Origin: Pseudomonadota bacterium
GTDB lineage: Bacteria > Pseudomonadota > Alphaproteobacteria > Micropepsales > Micropepsaceae
Assembly: GCA_021804785.1 (NCBI GenBank)
Contig: JAJZGY010000010.1
Location: 1 to 55,600, forward strand
DNA: 55,600 bases
Direction: 5' to 3'
Shown here: positions 8,773 to 20,806 of the stretch, in pieces
Numbering within the stretch: the stretch's first letter is position 1
How the letters are laid out: each line of letters starts with the position of its first letter
Translations under genes and position numbers: made by a program
The notes under the pieces: generated by a model
What the model was told of the DNA's origin: nothing
What the model saw: the letters and a program-made list of their open reading frames with translations, nothing else
Database searches by the model: none

Positions 8773-9726
8773 TCATGCGGGCGCAGCAAGTGCAGGCATC
8801 CTGCTGGTAGCAAGACGCAGCACCTCGCGATAGCCGGGACGTATCTCCATCCTTGGTCCCAGTCCCTTGCTCAGCAGCAGCCGGTGAAGTTTCGGCAGAT
8901 TATAGCATGGCACGTAGAACAATAGATGATGATCGACGTGATAGTTGACCCAGTAGGGTGCAAAAAATGCCCGTGCCAGGATTCCAGCGTAAGTGGTGCG
9001 GGCATTGCGCATGATGTCATCATTGTCGGGCACCATCGCATGCTCGGCGATATTGCGGATGCGGGTCACGACCTGCTGCCAGGTCAGTAAGGGCAGGAGC
9101 CAGAACATCAGGTAATATTGCGGCTTGCCAACCGCGCTCAGGATGAGGAGCAGTACCAGGTTGGCGAGCAGCATCTTGGCCATGCGACGGCGAAAATGTA
9201 ACCAGCGGGCACGGAGGCTCATCCCGGGCTTGCCGAGCGCGTTGCGAAATTGTGCCTTGCGCTGCTTGAACCCTGTCTGACCCGACAGGTCACGCCACAG
9301 CTTGCGCCGGAAGCTGGCTGCCGTAATGGGAAATTTGGCCGACAGATGCAGATCCGGATCATCCGGCTGCTGGGTGCGGCGATGATGGATCATGTGATAA
9401 TGGCGATAGGCAACGGTGTCGCTGAACACGGGCCAGGCGCAGAAAATCTGGCTGAGGCGATCGTTCAGCCAGCTGCTGGCAGTGAGCACGCCATGGGCGG
9501 CGTCATGCATGAGGATGGCGAGGCCAAGCTGACGGCTGCCGATCACTACCACGGCGACAACGAAGGTCAGAGGATTGGGCCATGCTGCATAAAGCGTCAT
9601 GGCTGCGGCGATCACCGCCCAAGCATGGATCACGCACCAGATCCCTCTCACATTGGAACGGGACCGGATCTGTGCCAGTTCCTGGGGTGAAAAATACTCG
9701 GTAGGGACAAATCGGGTCAGAGCCAT
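8773..9726 (-). CDS. Membrane fatty acid desaturase
   Basis: This 317-residue protein has the three histidine clusters of integral-membrane di-iron desaturases: HDAAH, HYHMIHH and, near the C-terminus, HVDHH. Hydrophobic segments are placed as in the family. It should introduce a double bond, or hydroxylate, a lipid acyl chain or related hydrophobic substrate in the inner membrane. Positional specificity cannot be read. A preceding MAPEG gene ends 31 bases upstream, and a methyltransferase gene follows 31 bases downstream, so the three may be one transcript. Confidence 0.85.
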   Translation of the reverse strand: MALTRFVPTEYFSPQELAQIRSRSNVRGIWCVIHAWAVIAAAMTLYAAWPNPLTFVVAVVVIGSRQLGLAILMHDAAHGVLTASSWLNDRLSQIFCAWPVFSDTVAYRHYHMIHHRRTQQPDDPDLHLSAKFPITAASFRRKLWRDLSGQTGFKQRKAQFRNALGKPGMSLRARWLHFRRRMAKMLLANLVLLLILSAVGKPQYYLMFWLLPLLTWQQVVTRIRNIAEHAMVPDNDDIMRNARTTYAGILARAFFAPYWVNYHVDHHLLFYVPCYNLPKLHRLLLSKGLGPRMEIRPGYREVLRLATSRMPALAAPA

Positions 9727-9757
9727 GGGCAGATGATAAGGCGGGCCAGAGGGCTTG

Positions 9758-10201
9758 TTAAGGCTTGCCCGGGAAAACCCCGGTGGCCTCGAGTATGAGC
9801 CAGGCCATCCAGAACTGGCAGATGATCTGGACGGCGAAGAACATGAACCTGGCGTTGATGGCAGAGGCGGTGCCCGAACTGATGTGGATCAGGGACTGAA
9901 TGGCCCGGGCAGCGACGACGATGACCGCAAGAAGATTGAAGAGCGGATTGATGGCCCCGGCGGCCCAGCCGGTCAGCACGACGGCAGCAAAGATCGGCAG
10001 GTTTTCGATCGTGTTCATGTGTGCGCGATTGAGCCGCCAATAGCCCTCCGGTCCATGTGGCACGCCCGCGGTGAACTTGGTCACCGCCGTGCCCTTGGTC
10101 ACCACCTGGTGAACACGTGCGGCAGCCACGGAAATCACCAGGAACATGGCCCAGAGTGCGTAAAGGGTGAGCGCGACAAGGGCGATGGGTGACGCGGACA
10201 T
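9758..10201 (-). CDS. MAPEG family membrane protein
   Basis: This 147-residue protein has four predicted membrane helices and the MAPEG pattern RLNRAHMNTIENLPIFAAV, where the RAHxNxxENxP motif marks the family and carries glutathione-contacting residues in characterised members. It differs clearly from the other MAPEG protein at 784-1209, so it is not a recent duplicate. It is upstream of the desaturase gene on the same strand with a 31-base gap. Enzyme activity (glutathione transferase or peroxidase) is possible but unproven. Confidence 0.82.
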   Translation of the reverse strand: MSASPIALVALTLYALWAMFLVISVAAARVHQVVTKGTAVTKFTAGVPHGPEGYWRLNRAHMNTIENLPIFAAVVLTGWAAGAINPLFNLLAVIVVAARAIQSLIHISSGTASAINARFMFFAVQIICQFWMAWLILEATGVFPGKP

Positions 10202-10331
10202 GGGGCTGAGACCTTATCGATGGGACAATGGGAGGGGCGGACCCCGTGGACTGAAACCGCAAAAGAGCTGTGCTGACGGCGCGACTTTTTCTATCTGTTC
10301 TGCGCCGTCTCCGTCAATTTGGCCAGCGGCC

Positions 10332-11276
10332 TCATAGCCGCCAGGTGGAAAGAACGAGGCAGAGGGCGATCAGGGCGCCGGCGTCCCGATTGGCGCGGAA
10401 GAGCATCAGGCAGCGCTGCGGCAATTCGGGTCTCAGACGCTTTACCTGCCAGAGAAAATGAAGGGCGACGAACAGCAAGAGCAGAACGAAGGTCCGGCCA
10501 AGGCCGGCCGCCGCTCCGGCGCCGGCCAGCAGCAGAAGGCTCATAAGGTAAAAACCGAACACCCAGCGTGGGGCGCCCGCGCCAAACAAGCGCGCAGTTG
10601 ACTTTACCCCGATCAGCGCATCGTCCTCGATATCCTGGCAGGCGTAGATGGTGTCATAGCCAAGGGTCCAGAACAGGCCGGCCATGTAGATCGCAACGGC
10701 TGCCGGGGTGATCGTCCCGCTGAGGGCAGCGCAGCCCATCAGAGCTCCCCAGTTGAAGGTGAGGCCAAGCCAGGCCTGAGGCCACCAGGTGATCCGCTTC
10801 ATGAAGGGATAGGCGGCTACGAGCAGGAGCGAGGCGGTCCCGATGAGCTCGGTGGTACGGTTAAATTGCAAAAGAACGGCAAGACCCAGGCTCAGCTCGA
10901 TGAGCAGAAACACTGTGGCAGCTTTGGCGCTGACGGCGCCAGAGGGAATAGGGCGGCCCCGGGTGCGCGCTACTTTGGCATCAAAATCGCGGTCGACAAT
11001 GTCGTTATAAGTGCAGCCGGCGCCACGCATTACCAGCGTGCCCAGGGCGAAGAGGCCAAGCAGCCACCAATCATGGCCGGCAGCAAAGAGGGCGGCATGT
11101 CGTGCCGCTGCGCCCGCCGCCATGCCGAACACACAGGGCCAGAACAGCAGCCAGGCGCCGATCGGCCTGTCCAGGCGCATGAGCCGCAGATAGGGCTGGA
11201 TTGAGGTCGGCGCGCTGTCCACAAGACGCAGCGGCAGGGAGTCTAGCGGCTTGGCGTGATGGGCAGTTTGGGGCAT
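10332..11276 (-). CDS. ubiA: 4-hydroxybenzoate polyprenyltransferase
   Basis: This 314-residue membrane protein belongs to the UbiA superfamily. The first aspartate-rich motif is in YNDIVDRDFDAKVARTRGRP and the second in YACQDIEDDALIGVKSTA; both bind Mg-diphosphate. It attaches the polyprenyl chain to 4-hydroxybenzoate at the inner membrane in ubiquinone synthesis, upstream of the UbiD step encoded at 2463-4001. I chose the ATG at 11276 because AGGAGG sits 4-9 bases before it. A TTG 63 bases upstream would add a basic extension. It is divergent from rsmE. Confidence 0.93.
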   Translation of the reverse strand: MPQTAHHAKPLDSLPLRLVDSAPTSIQPYLRLMRLDRPIGAWLLFWPCVFGMAAGAAARHAALFAAGHDWWLLGLFALGTLVMRGAGCTYNDIVDRDFDAKVARTRGRPIPSGAVSAKAATVFLLIELSLGLAVLLQFNRTTELIGTASLLLVAAYPFMKRITWWPQAWLGLTFNWGALMGCAALSGTITPAAVAIYMAGLFWTLGYDTIYACQDIEDDALIGVKSTARLFGAGAPRWVFGFYLMSLLLLAGAGAAAGLGRTFVLLLLFVALHFLWQVKRLRPELPQRCLMLFRANRDAGALIALCLVLSTWRL

Positions 11277-11530
11277 CTCTCCTCCTGGCGCCGGCGCTGT
11301 GATGGCCCGTCCCAGGCTCTTCTTTGCCTTATTCGCCAACGAAGACCAAGCGGGTGGACAGGCCGGCTTATGTCAGGTGGTTCTTGATCTGCGGCCTTCC
11401 GGCAACGCCGGGGCAAGGCTGGTCAAGCCTCCGCGCATGGTGCACCACGAGTTGCTTGAACGATTTATGACTGCCGGGAGCGAGCCGCCGCCGTGATGTT
11501 GGGGCGAAGAAAAAAGGGACAACGAGACAA

Positions 11531-12289
11531 ATGGCGGATCTTACCTATCCCGGGGGCAGGCTGAGACTCTTTGTCGACGCCGCTCTAGCCGAGGGGGCAC
11601 AGGTTGAAACCAGTCCGTCGCAAGCCCATTACCTGGTCCACGTGATGCGAGCCAGGCTGGGCGACCAGATGGCACTTTTCAACGGCCGGGATGGAGAATG
11701 GCTGGCGCATCTTGCTGAATTCTCGCGCCGTCAGACGGTGCTTCGTTGCACCGAGCGCATCGCGCCGCAAACTGTCGTGCCGGACCTCTGGTTTGCCTTT
11801 GCGCCGGTCAAGAAGACTGCGGCCGAGTATGTGGTACAAAAGGCGACCGAACTGGGGGTACGCCGGCTCATTCCTGTAATCACCAGGCGCACCATCGTCC
11901 GCAAGGTCAATCCTGAGCGGCTTGCTGCGAACGCGATCGAGGCTGCGGAGCAGTCCGGACGGCGTGAGGTGCCCGTGATTGCTGAGGTGCTCGCGCTGGA
12001 GGCGATGCTTGCGCGCTGGCCTCAGGAGCGGGCGCTCGTGTTTTGCGATGAAGCCGGAGATGCGCCACCGATTGCAGATGCGGTGATGGCGTTGCGTGGT
12101 CGTCCCAGTGGCGTTCTGATCGGGCCTGAAGGCGGGTTTGAGCCTACGGAGCGTGCGGCGATCAGGGCAAAGGGCTTTGCCTGTCCGGTATCGCTCGGGA
12201 GCCGAATCCTCAGAGCTGATACCGCCGGCCTGGCGGCCCTGGCAGTGTGGCAGGCAGTGGCTGGAGACTGGCGCGTGACAGGCGCGTGA
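11531..12289 (+). CDS. rsmE: 16S rRNA m3U1498 methyltransferase
   Basis: This 252-residue protein has the usual RsmE length. It has an N-terminal PUA-like RNA-binding part (HYLVHVMRARLGDQMALFNG) and a C-terminal SPOUT knot with LIGPEGGFEPTE and LGSRILRADTAGLAAL. The latter is usually LRTETA; the substitution Thr-Glu to Ala-Asp is conservative for the SAM pocket. It methylates U1498 of 16S rRNA on the assembled small subunit. gshA follows 116 bases downstream, as I recall for several alphaproteobacteria. Confidence 0.92.
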   Translation: MADLTYPGGRLRLFVDAALAEGAQVETSPSQAHYLVHVMRARLGDQMALFNGRDGEWLAHLAEFSRRQTVLRCTERIAPQTVVPDLWFAFAPVKKTAAEYVVQKATELGVRRLIPVITRRTIVRKVNPERLAANAIEAAEQSGRREVPVIAEVLALEAMLARWPQERALVFCDEAGDAPPIADAVMALRGRPSGVLIGPEGGFEPTERAAIRAKGFACPVSLGSRILRADTAGLAALAVWQAVAGDWRVTGA

Positions 12290-12405
12290 CAGCAGGCGCG
12301 GCGTGGCTTGCGGCGCGACACGATCACGCCTACATAGCGTTGGTCTGAACGGTGTATTCAGAATTTATAGGAATTCGGGGGCGGGGCCCCCTGGGAGGCG
12401 ATGTC

Positions 12406-13770
12406 ATGTCGATACCGCAGTCGGCGGGCGGTCCAATCGCCTCACGTGATGATCTGGTGAGTTACCTCGAGCAGGGCTGCAAAGCGCCCAGCGCGTGGCG
12501 GATCGGAACTGAGCACGAAAAGTTCGTGTACGATCCGGCAAGTCTGAAGCCGGTCAGCTATGAGGGTCGGCCGGGCATTCGGGAGCTGCTCGAAGGCATG
12601 CGGCGCTTCGGCTGGGAGCCGCTGCGTGAAGGAGACAATATCATTGGCCTTGTGCAGAACGAGGCCTCCATCAGCTTGGAGCCGGGAGGCCAGTTTGAGC
12701 TTTCCGGTGCGCCGCTGCGAAATATCCATGAAACCTGCGCTGAGGTGAACACTCACCTTGTACAGATCCGCGAAGTGGCCGCCGAGCAGGGGCTTGGGAT
12801 GTTAGGTCTGGGCTTTGCACCCAACTGGCGGCTGGACGAGGTGCCACAGATGCCCAAGGGGCGCTATGGCATCATGCGGCGTTATATGCCGCGGGTTGGA
12901 GGCTATGGTCTTGAGATGATGTTCCGCACCTGCACTGTGCAGGTCAATCTCGACTTTTCTTCTGAAGCGGACATGGTCAAGAAATTCCGGGTTGGTCTTG
13001 CGCTGCAGCCTGTCGCGACCGCACTCTTTGCCAATTCTCCCTTCCGCGAAGGACGGCCGAACGGCTTTGTTTCCTATCGCAGCCATATCTGGACTGATGT
13101 CGACAATGCACGGGCCGGGGTGCTGCCATTTGTCTTCGAGGACGGTATGGGCTTCGAACGCTACGCCGATTATGCGCTCGACGTGCCGATGTATTTTGTC
13201 TATCGCGATGGCAACTATATCGATGTTGCGGGTAAGAGTTTCCGTGATTTTCTGGACGGGCGGATCCCCGAGCTCAAAGGCATTCAGCCGATGCTCTCCG
13301 ACTGGGCTGATCATTTGACGACGATCTTTCCTGAAGTGCGTCTCAAGCGCTTTCTGGAAATGCGCGGCGCAGATGGCGGCTCCTGGCAACGCATCTGCGC
13401 GCTGCCCGCCCTTTGGACCGGAATCTATTACGACCAAACCGCCCTTGATGCGGCTTGGGATATGGTAAAGGACTGGACCACTGAAGAGCGTCAGGCTTTG
13501 CGCGATGCCGTTCCGCGGCAGGGGTTTGCTACACCGTTCCGTGGCAGCAATGTGCTGACCCTGGCGCGCAGGATGATCGAGATTTCAAGCGAGGGTCTGA
13601 AGCGCCGGGCATCTACCGATGCTGCGGGGGTGAGTGAGGACGGTTTTCTCAACTCTTTGCGCGTGCAGGTCGATCGTGGCTATAGCCGAGCCGAAGAACT
13701 GCTGCAGCGCTATCAGCAGAATTGGCGCGGCGACATGCGCCCGTTGTTTACGGAATACAACTTTCTTTGA
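12406..13770 (+). CDS. gshA: Glutamate-cysteine ligase (plant/alphaproteobacterial type)
   Basis: This 454-residue protein matches the class of glutamate-cysteine ligases found in plants and alphaproteobacteria rather than the E. coli type. It has WRIGTEHEKFVY near the N-terminus, EASISLEPGGQFELSG for substrate and metal binding, and TCTVQVNLDFSSE. It catalyses the first step of glutathione synthesis in the cytoplasm. I chose the ATG at 12406 because GGGAGG lies 7 bases upstream. An in-frame start at 12352 has no such site. No gshB is in the window. Confidence 0.93.
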   Translation: MSIPQSAGGPIASRDDLVSYLEQGCKAPSAWRIGTEHEKFVYDPASLKPVSYEGRPGIRELLEGMRRFGWEPLREGDNIIGLVQNEASISLEPGGQFELSGAPLRNIHETCAEVNTHLVQIREVAAEQGLGMLGLGFAPNWRLDEVPQMPKGRYGIMRRYMPRVGGYGLEMMFRTCTVQVNLDFSSEADMVKKFRVGLALQPVATALFANSPFREGRPNGFVSYRSHIWTDVDNARAGVLPFVFEDGMGFERYADYALDVPMYFVYRDGNYIDVAGKSFRDFLDGRIPELKGIQPMLSDWADHLTTIFPEVRLKRFLEMRGADGGSWQRICALPALWTGIYYDQTALDAAWDMVKDWTTEERQALRDAVPRQGFATPFRGSNVLTLARRMIEISSEGLKRRASTDAAGVSEDGFLNSLRVQVDRGYSRAEELLQRYQQNWRGDMRPLFTEYNFL

Positions 13771-13800
13771 TGCCCTGCGTGACGCGTGGTCTTTGAGGCG

Positions 13801-13992
13801 CTAGCGTCCGCGTGCGGCGTAGGTAAGAATGAGCAGAGCGCCGATGGTTAGCGCCACGCCATACCATGCCCATGCGGTCTGACGCAGCATGAAGCTGGAT
13901 GACGGCCACATCACGTAGCCGGTGCCCTGACCGATCCACAGCAGTCCGGTGGCCAGAGCAAACAGTCCAACGACAATCAACAGCAGGCGCAT
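13801..13992 (-). CDS. Small two-helix membrane protein of unknown function
   Basis: This is a 63-residue protein with two hydrophobic helices (about 1-22 and 40-58) joined by a short segment GYVMWPSSSFML. I recall similar small proteins with a GYxMWPxSSFM signature in many proteobacteria, annotated only as hypothetical. It lies alone between convergent gshA and the pirin gene. No function can be given. Confidence 0.7.
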   Translation of the reverse strand: MRLLLIVVGLFALATGLLWIGQGTGYVMWPSSSFMLRQTAWAWYGVALTIGALLILTYAARGR

Positions 13993-14033
13993 GAAATTCT
14001 CCCCGAGCCAATTGCAGCGGGTAGCCTAGCACA

Positions 14034-14891
14034 TTAATCGGGCAGGGGAATGCACTCGTCGTCGCCTGGAATGCGTCCGATACGCATCAGCCGCCAATCT
14101 GTTTTGGCCTGCTCGATACGCTCCGTAGAGCTCGCCACAAAGTTCCACCAAAGATGTCGTGGCCCATCGAGGGGGGCGCCGCCAAACACCAGCGTGCGCG
14201 CAGGTTCATGGGCTTTGATGACGACCTGGTCGTCTGGAGCAAAGACAACGAGGGCGCCCCCGCCAAAGCTCTGGTCGTCGACCGCAACCGTGCCCGATAC
14301 GACATACATGGCCCGTTCCTGGTGCTCGTGCCCCAGGGCAAAGCTGCTATCCTGAGCAAATTTAATATCCGCGTAAAATAACGGAGAGAGTACGCGCACC
14401 GGGGCGATGAGGCCAAAGCCATGGCCCGCGAGCAGGCGAAGGTGAGTCCCCGGGCCGGTGATCACGGGCAGAGTCTCGCTTGCGGCGTGTTCAAAGCTCG
14501 GTTCGATCATCTCATCAGATCTGGGCAAGGCGACCCAGCTCTGAACTCCGTGCATGCGGTGGCCGGCCGCGCGCATCTGCGGGGAGGTGCGTTCGGAATG
14601 TACAATACCCCGTCCCGCGGTCATCCAGTTGACGGCACCGGGTCTGATTTCCTGCACCGACCCCAGGCTGTCGCGGTGTACCTGGCCGCCGTCAAAGAGA
14701 TAGGTGACCGTACAAAGACCAATATGGGGGTGGGGACGCACATCAAGCCCATGTCCTGGTGGTAGATCGACGGGACCAAATGCGTCGAAGAAGACGAAGG
14801 GACCTACGCTGCGTGCCGCGAGGCTAGGCAGCAGTCGGTCTACTGAAAAACCAGGACTGATTTGACGTTGGTGGCCTTCAATGAGCCTCAT
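14034..14891 (-). CDS. Pirin family protein
   Basis: This 285-residue bicupin matches pirin. The iron-binding residues are visible as H54 and H56 in RPHPHIGL, then H98 and E100 in GIVHSERT. Pirins act as quercetin 2,3-dioxygenases or as redox-sensing regulators in different species, so the role here is open. The second cupin region contains ERAMYVVSGTVAVDDQ. The gene follows the aldo/keto reductase by 12 bases on the same strand and is probably cotranscribed. Confidence 0.9.
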   Translation of the reverse strand: MRLIEGHQRQISPGFSVDRLLPSLAARSVGPFVFFDAFGPVDLPPGHGLDVRPHPHIGLCTVTYLFDGGQVHRDSLGSVQEIRPGAVNWMTAGRGIVHSERTSPQMRAAGHRMHGVQSWVALPRSDEMIEPSFEHAASETLPVITGPGTHLRLLAGHGFGLIAPVRVLSPLFYADIKFAQDSSFALGHEHQERAMYVVSGTVAVDDQSFGGGALVVFAPDDQVVIKAHEPARTLVFGGAPLDGPRHLWWNFVASSTERIEQAKTDWRLMRIGRIPGDDECIPLPD

Positions 14892-14903
14892 GGCGGTTTC
14901 TCG

Positions 14904-15938
14904 TCAGCGCGGGCCTGGTACGCGTTCGGAGCTCTGGCGTGCCAGCATCCAGCCTGGATACTCAGCAGGAAGGGTGCTGACGTCATCCAGCCGTGTGATT
15001 TCATCCTGTGTAAGCTCAAGCTCGCCGGCGGCCAAATTGTCATTCAGCTGTTCTTCGGTTTTGGCACCAATGATCACGCTCGTGACAAACGGCTTGGCCA
15101 GAACCCAGGCCAGAGCGACGCGGGCGACAGAGACGGCATGGGCTGCAGCGACCTCTCGCATCGCCGCGATGCAGCGGAATGCACGGTCCTTGTCGACGGG
15201 GGGGAAATCAAACTGGGTGCGCCTGGCACCCTCCGGTCCTGTGCTACCGGCACTGAACTTGCCTGACAGGAGGCCGCCCGCCAACGGACTCCAGACAAGC
15301 AAGCCCATTTTTTGATCGGCCAGCATTGGCGCGATTTCACGCTCAAGATCACGACCGGCGATCGAGTAGTACGCCTGTAGGGTTTCGAGCCGGGCAAGTC
15401 CCCTGTGGCGAGCAAACTCATTGGCCTTGACGATCTTCCAGGCCTGCCAGTTGGAAACTGCTGCATATCGCACGAGACCGCGGCGGACGAGATCATCAAG
15501 CGCGCTCATGGTCTCTTCCACCGGAGTAATGGGATCGTTCGCGTGGATCTGATAGAGGTCGATGTAATTGGTTTTTAGCCGTTCAAGGCTACGCTCGACG
15601 GCATCGAGGATGTGCCCCCTGGAGGCGCCAATGTCGTTTACACCCCGTCCGACGCGTCCGTAGCATTTGGTGGCGAGCACGATATCGGAGCGTTTGAGAC
15701 CGAGATCCTTGAAGGCCTGTCCGACCATCTGTTCGGAACGGCCCTCGGAATAGACGTCGGCAGTATCCAGAAAATTGACGCCCGCCTCGAGGGCGCGCCC
15801 AATCAGTTTGGTTGCGCTTGGCTGCTCGAGATTGCCCACCATTTTCCACAAACCTTGACCGCCAAAGGTCATAGTGCCCAAGCAGATGCTGGAGACGTAA
15901 AGTCCGGTGTTGCCAAGCTGATTGTAACGCATGATCAC
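14904..15938 (-). CDS. Aldo/keto reductase
   Basis: This 344-residue NADPH-dependent oxidoreductase has a TIM-barrel of the AKR family. The catalytic tetrad is visible: Asp and Tyr in FLDTADVYSEGRSE, Lys in VLATKCYG and His in YQIHANDP. The C-terminal VIIGAKTEEQLNDNLAA is the cofactor-binding end. This group resembles general-stress aldo/keto reductases (YdbC/Tas-like) that reduce small aldehydes and ketones. Specific substrate unknown. The pirin gene follows 12 bases downstream. Confidence 0.9.
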   Translation of the reverse strand: MIMRYNQLGNTGLYVSSICLGTMTFGGQGLWKMVGNLEQPSATKLIGRALEAGVNFLDTADVYSEGRSEQMVGQAFKDLGLKRSDIVLATKCYGRVGRGVNDIGASRGHILDAVERSLERLKTNYIDLYQIHANDPITPVEETMSALDDLVRRGLVRYAAVSNWQAWKIVKANEFARHRGLARLETLQAYYSIAGRDLEREIAPMLADQKMGLLVWSPLAGGLLSGKFSAGSTGPEGARRTQFDFPPVDKDRAFRCIAAMREVAAAHAVSVARVALAWVLAKPFVTSVIIGAKTEEQLNDNLAAGELELTQDEITRLDDVSTLPAEYPGWMLARQSSERVPGPR

Positions 15939-16202
15939 ATTCCCCCAACGGCGCGTTTGCGCTGTGCTCTTGGTGCGAGAATACCGCCGCAGGCTGCCAC
16001 GTTCCAGCCTTAGATGCGTACATGCCGCCGCTCTGCAAGATGGGTGCAGGGCGCGGTGGCGCTGTCATAGTGCGGGCCTGTTGCGCGCGATACCGTCCGG
16101 TGTATGGATGTTGGGCCGGGATCGACGCTGCGCTGAGAGCCCGCGGGCCGTTCCCCGTGGCCATTGCCATTGGCTGGGCGGTTTCGGGCCGGCATCGCTG
16201 AC

Positions 16203-16547
16203 TTATCCGCGAACAGATTCCGGAAGAATGAAGCCTCCGTTGACATCGCGCGTAATCGGGGCCACGTGAACCACCGCGGAAAGTGGCAGTGGACCGTAAA
16301 GATGAGGAAACAGAGCGCCGTCACGCGATGGTTCCCACTTGAGGCTAGGGCCAAGGCTATCAGTCGCAACAGCGACCAGTACAAGATCTGTTGCCGTCGC
16401 GTACCATTTCCGCAGTGTGCCGAGGAGCTGAGGTCCGGTGGAAAAATGCAGGAATCCATCCTGCCGGTCTTTGTCTGAGCCGTCGAAATGTCCGCGTTGC
16501 GCGGCTTCGTGCCACGCGAGCTCATGACAGATCTTGAAAATCAGCAT
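16203..16547 (-). CDS. DUF952 family protein
   Basis: This 114-residue cytosolic protein matches DUF952. It shows the signature GSDKDRQDGFLHFST near residues 23-37 and LKWEPSRDGALFPHLYGPL later. The fold is thought to resemble glutathione S-transferase-like or ADP-ribosyl proteins, but no activity is established. It starts 24 bases after the end of tldD on the same strand, so the two may be cotranscribed. Confidence 0.85.
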   Translation of the reverse strand: MLIFKICHELAWHEAAQRGHFDGSDKDRQDGFLHFSTGPQLLGTLRKWYATATDLVLVAVATDSLGPSLKWEPSRDGALFPHLYGPLPLSAVVHVAPITRDVNGGFILPESVRG

Positions 16548-16571
16548 GCCGAGATCCCTGACGCAGGCGGC

Positions 16572-17999
16572 TCACGCTGCCTGCTGGGTGCCTCCCACGG
16601 TGAGCCCATCGATGCGCATGGTCGGCTGACCGACACCCACGGGTACGGACTGGCCATTCTTGCCACAGACACCAATGCCGGTATCGAGCTTGAGATCATC
16701 GCCGATCAGTTTGACCCGGGTCAGGGCCTGAGGCCCGTCGCCGATCAGCGTGGCGCCCTTGATCGGCGGTCCGATCCGGCCATTTTCGATGAGATAAGCC
16801 TCGGTGCAGGAAAAGACGAACTTGCCTGAGGTGATGTCCACCTGGCCGCCGCCGAAGTTTACGGCATAGATCCCCCGATCGACCGAGGCGATGATCTCTT
16901 TGGGATCCTTGTCCCCGGCCAGCATATAGGTATTGGTCATGCGCGGCATGATTGAGGCGGCGAAACTTTCACGCCGTCCATTGCCCGTGGGGGCCATGCC
17001 CATCAGGCGCGCATTCTGCCGGTCCTGCATGTAGCCTTTGAGGATTCCATCCTCGATCAGCACGGTGCGCGAGGTAGGCGTGCCCTCATCATCGATCGAC
17101 AGCGAGCCCCGCCGGCCTGCCATGGTGCCGTCGTCCACGACAGTAACCCCCTTGGCGGCTACGCGCTGGCCCATCAGTCCGGCAAAGGCGGAGGTCTTCT
17201 TGCGGTTGAAATCGCCTTCGAGCCCATGACCGATCGCTTCGTGGAGAAGTACGCCAGGCCAGCCTGGCCCAAGCACGACGGGCATTTCGCCCGCGGGCGC
17301 CGGTACCGACTGGAGATTCACGAGGGCCATGCGTAGGGCCTCGTCGACGGCGAACTGCCAATAGGCTGGGTCAAGATAGGTTTCATAGATGCCGCGGCCT
17401 CCACCGCCGAACTGCCCCGACTCCTGGCGGCCGTTCTCATCCAGGACGATCGCAACTCCGACCCGCACCAAAGGGCGGACATCGCGATAGATCTCGCCGC
17501 CCGGGCGGAGGATTTCGACGGACTGCCATTCCCCGGAAAGGGAGCAGGAAACCTGTCGTACGCGGCCGTCCCGGTTGCGTGCATAGGCGTCGATGTCCTG
17601 CAACAGCTTGACCTTCGCGGCAAACTCCGCGGATTTGAGCGGGTCAGCGTCGGTGTAGAGTTTGATATTGCTGCGCAGTGGTGCGGCCGCAAGGCGTCCA
17701 GAATAGCCCTGGGTCACCGCGCGCACAGTCTGCCCGGCGCGCCGGATGGCATCTTCGCTCAGCTCGGAAGCGTGAGCATAGCCGCTGGCCTCTCCGGCCA
17801 CTGACCTCAACCCAAAACCCTGGGTGGTATCGAAGCTGGCCGCCTTGAGGCGTCCGTCATCAAAGGCAAAGCTCTCGCTTTGACGGTATTCCAGGAACAG
17901 CTCGCCATCATCGGCGCCGACGAGGGCGTCGTCGACAAGCTGCTGCACCCGGCCGCGGTTCATGCCAGTGCGCTGAAAGAAGAGCTCCTGATCGGACAC
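16572..17999 (-). CDS. tldD: TldD metalloprotease subunit
   Basis: This 475-residue protein is the catalytic half of the TldD/TldE protease. The metal-binding HExxxH appears as LLHEAIGHGLEGDF around residue 255, and the conserved C-terminal Cys is in GKFVFSCTEAYLIENG. With PmbA/TldE (start of window) it cleaves small unfolded peptides. I chose the GTG at 17999 because GGAG lies 7 bases upstream and the sequence SDQELFF then begins at the family's usual N-terminus. The open frame continues far upstream but that part has no family similarity. It is divergent from coxB across about 295 bases. Confidence 0.93.
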   Translation of the reverse strand: MSDQELFFQRTGMNRGRVQQLVDDALVGADDGELFLEYRQSESFAFDDGRLKAASFDTTQGFGLRSVAGEASGYAHASELSEDAIRRAGQTVRAVTQGYSGRLAAAPLRSNIKLYTDADPLKSAEFAAKVKLLQDIDAYARNRDGRVRQVSCSLSGEWQSVEILRPGGEIYRDVRPLVRVGVAIVLDENGRQESGQFGGGGRGIYETYLDPAYWQFAVDEALRMALVNLQSVPAPAGEMPVVLGPGWPGVLLHEAIGHGLEGDFNRKKTSAFAGLMGQRVAAKGVTVVDDGTMAGRRGSLSIDDEGTPTSRTVLIEDGILKGYMQDRQNARLMGMAPTGNGRRESFAASIMPRMTNTYMLAGDKDPKEIIASVDRGIYAVNFGGGQVDITSGKFVFSCTEAYLIENGRIGPPIKGATLIGDGPQALTRVKLIGDDLKLDTGIGVCGKNGQSVPVGVGQPTMRIDGLTVGGTQQAA

Positions 18000-18294
18000 G
18001 GCATATCTCCTTGGGGTAAATTGGTCTGGACAGCCTTGGCGGATACTGGGGATCGCCCAGCAACCGTTGCGAGCAAACCGGTCATTGCCCAGTCGAGCAC
18101 AAGCGCGCGCCTGCTCCAAGGGGTTGAAAAAAAAGGCTGCTGGACAGAACGATTTACCCCTGTGCAAGATGCCAAACCGCCCACGTGGCAGAAGGTCGCA
18201 CTGACTCCATAGGGTTCGCCCGCGTACACAAAAATAGGCGAGTCTTGGGGGAGGGGTCGATGGGCGCCCTGACAAACCGTTGCGAGGTTGCTGG

Positions 18295-20785
<2,491 letters not shown>

Positions 20786-20806
20786 ACGCCTAGAGGTAAA
20801 ACATTC

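Noticed and set aside
10275..10309. Inverted repeat GACGGCGC/GCGCCGTC between ubiA and the MAPEG gene as a terminator
   Set aside because: The loop is 19 bases and there is no T-tract after the stem in the direction of ubiA; too weak to list.
16010..16525. Minus-strand open frame overlapping the DUF952 gene
   Set aside because: It is in another frame of a DUF952 gene with clear signatures and has no similarity of its own.
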